From NCBI GenBank assembly GCA_023405565.1, contig JAEXXW010000511.1:1-6799 (forward strand): a stretch of 6,799 nt of DNA. The letters are read 5' to 3'. The position numbers were made by a program, and so were the translations under genes. Every line of letters starts with the position of its first letter. Within the stretch, counting starts at the first letter, position 1. The notes under the pieces are model-generated. The model was given only the letters and a program-made list of their open reading frames with translations. It was not told the DNA's origin and searched no databases. This document shows positions 6,231 to 6,799 of the stretch, one piece after another. This stretch comes from Pseudomonadota bacterium (GTDB taxonomy: Bacteria; Pseudomonadota; Alphaproteobacteria; Rhizobiales; Xanthobacteraceae).

Positions 6231-6416
6231 ATGAAGGATGACAAAGCTCTGGATGCCTGGATTGTGGCATCGGCCGAATTGATGAAACTGCCGCTCGATC
6301 CGGCCTGGCTGCCGGCGGTGCGCCAGAATGTCGAGGTGACGTTCCGTCTCGCATCGCAGTTCGACGACTTCCCGCTGCCGGACGACGCCGAACCGGCTCC
6401 GGTCTACGGAGCCTGA
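6231..6416 (+). CDS. atzG: AtzG-like small subunit (DUF4089) of an AtzE-type amidase
   Basis: This 61-residue protein resembles the AtzG/HpxX family. A helical first half (residues 5-20) is followed by PLDPAWLPAVRQNV (21-34), a second helix, and the characteristic acidic/proline tail FPLPDDAEPAPVYGA (47-61). In the known AtzE-AtzG complex this GatC-like subunit wraps around the amidase and is needed for a stable active enzyme; that is family knowledge. The ATG at 6231 is chosen because GAGGG (6219-6223) lies 7 nt upstream and the family begins here; the in-frame extension back to 6159 overlaps the ATPase gene. It starts 10 nt after the ATPase stop, and the amidase begins 1 nt after its own stop, consistent with coupled production of the two subunits. 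The symbol indicates the family, not proven cyanuric-acid breakdown. Confidence 0.82.
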   Translation: MKDDKALDAWIVASAELMKLPLDPAWLPAVRQNVEVTFRLASQFDDFPLPDDAEPAPVYGA

Positions 6417-6417
6417 C

Positions 6418-6799
6418 ATGACGGATTTGAGTTTCGCCAAAGGCTTTGAAATCGCCAAAGCCGTGTCGCAGGGAGACGTGTCGGCCCAGACGGTGATCGA
6501 AGCCGCGCTGTCGACCATCCAGACACGCGATCAGACGTTGAATGCCTTCACCGACGTCACAGCGGAACGCGCGATCGCGCGCGCCAGGGCGCTCGATGCC
6601 GATCGCGCTGCCGGAAAGCCATTGGGGCCGCTGGCCGGCGTGCCGTTCGCGGTCAAGAATTTGTTCGATGTCGAAGGGCTACCGACGCGTGCGGGATCGA
6701 AGATCAATCGCGATCTGCCGCCGTCGCAGCATGACTCGCCGTTGATCGAAAAACTGGAAGCTGCCGGCGCCATTCTCGTCGGTGCGCTCAATATGGGCG
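6418..6799 (+). CDS. atzE: AtzE-family amidase, N-terminal part (cut by right edge)
   Basis: The first 127 codons of an amidase-signature hydrolase are visible; the gene continues beyond the window. The block GPLAGVPFAVKNLFDVEGLPT (70-90) holds the catalytic lysine, K80, of the Ser-cisSer-Lys triad. AGSKIN (92-97) and the end GAILVGALNMG (117-127) are typical of the AtzE subgroup. Both catalytic serines lie further on and cannot be checked. AtzE removes an amide nitrogen from 1-carboxybiuret in s-triazine breakdown. The related HpxY is linked to oxalurate in purine-ureide breakdown, so the substrate here may be any small carboxylated amide or ureide. The start is supported by GGAG (6408-6411), 6 nt upstream, and by the tight junction with the AtzG-like gene. 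Confidence is high for the family and low for the exact substrate. Confidence 0.88.
   Translation, partial: MTDLSFAKGFEIAKAVSQGDVSAQTVIEAALSTIQTRDQTLNAFTDVTAERAIARARALDADRAAGKPLGPLAGVPFAVKNLFDVEGLPTRAGSKINRDLPPSQHDSPLIEKLEAAGAILVGALNMG

Overview
The window is a stretch of GC-rich bacterial DNA, probably from an alphaproteobacterium of the Rhizobiales type (Bradyrhizobium/Afipia-like). The basis for this is the G/C-rich third codon positions, the protein style of the transporter, and a sigma-54 promoter next to a fused Dpp-type ATPase and an AtzG/AtzE pair. This taxonomic guess is an inference, not a match. No RNA genes, insertion sequences, CRISPR arrays or clear intrinsic terminators were seen.

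Layout. (1) Positions 1-326, minus strand: the 5' part of an unrecognised gene that runs off the left edge. It has a good Shine-Dalgarno sequence that lies inside a small hairpin. (2) Positions 327-780: a 454-bp divergent intergenic control region. It holds several inverted repeats, a very A/T-rich tract with A-runs, an ATTGTATGCAACAAAT palindrome-like site, an IHF-like site and, at 720-734, a textbook sigma-54 (-24/-12) promoter reading into the plus-strand operon. (3) Positions 781-6220: a complete peptide/opine/nickel-type (Dpp/Opp family) ABC importer. It comprises a Tat-exported periplasmic binding protein, two permeases and one polypeptide carrying both ATPase domains. A 139-bp gap with three hairpins separates the binding protein from the permeases; the later genes are tightly packed. 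(4) Positions 6231-6799: a 61-residue AtzG-like (DUF4089) small subunit, followed 1 nt later by an AtzE-family amidase cut by the right edge.

How the genes work together (inference). The promoter, spacing and coding order point to a single operon, probably switched on by an enhancer-binding protein together with RpoN. The importer would bring in a small amide- or ureide-containing compound. The AtzG/AtzE pair, an amidase-signature heteromer related to 1-carboxybiuret hydrolase and to the HpxX/HpxY proteins of purine-ureide breakdown, would then release ammonia from it. The transporter family is annotated for peptides by default, but the enzyme partners and the sigma-54 promoter suggest a nitrogen-scavenging role with an unidentified substrate. 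This linked system is the most interesting content of the window.
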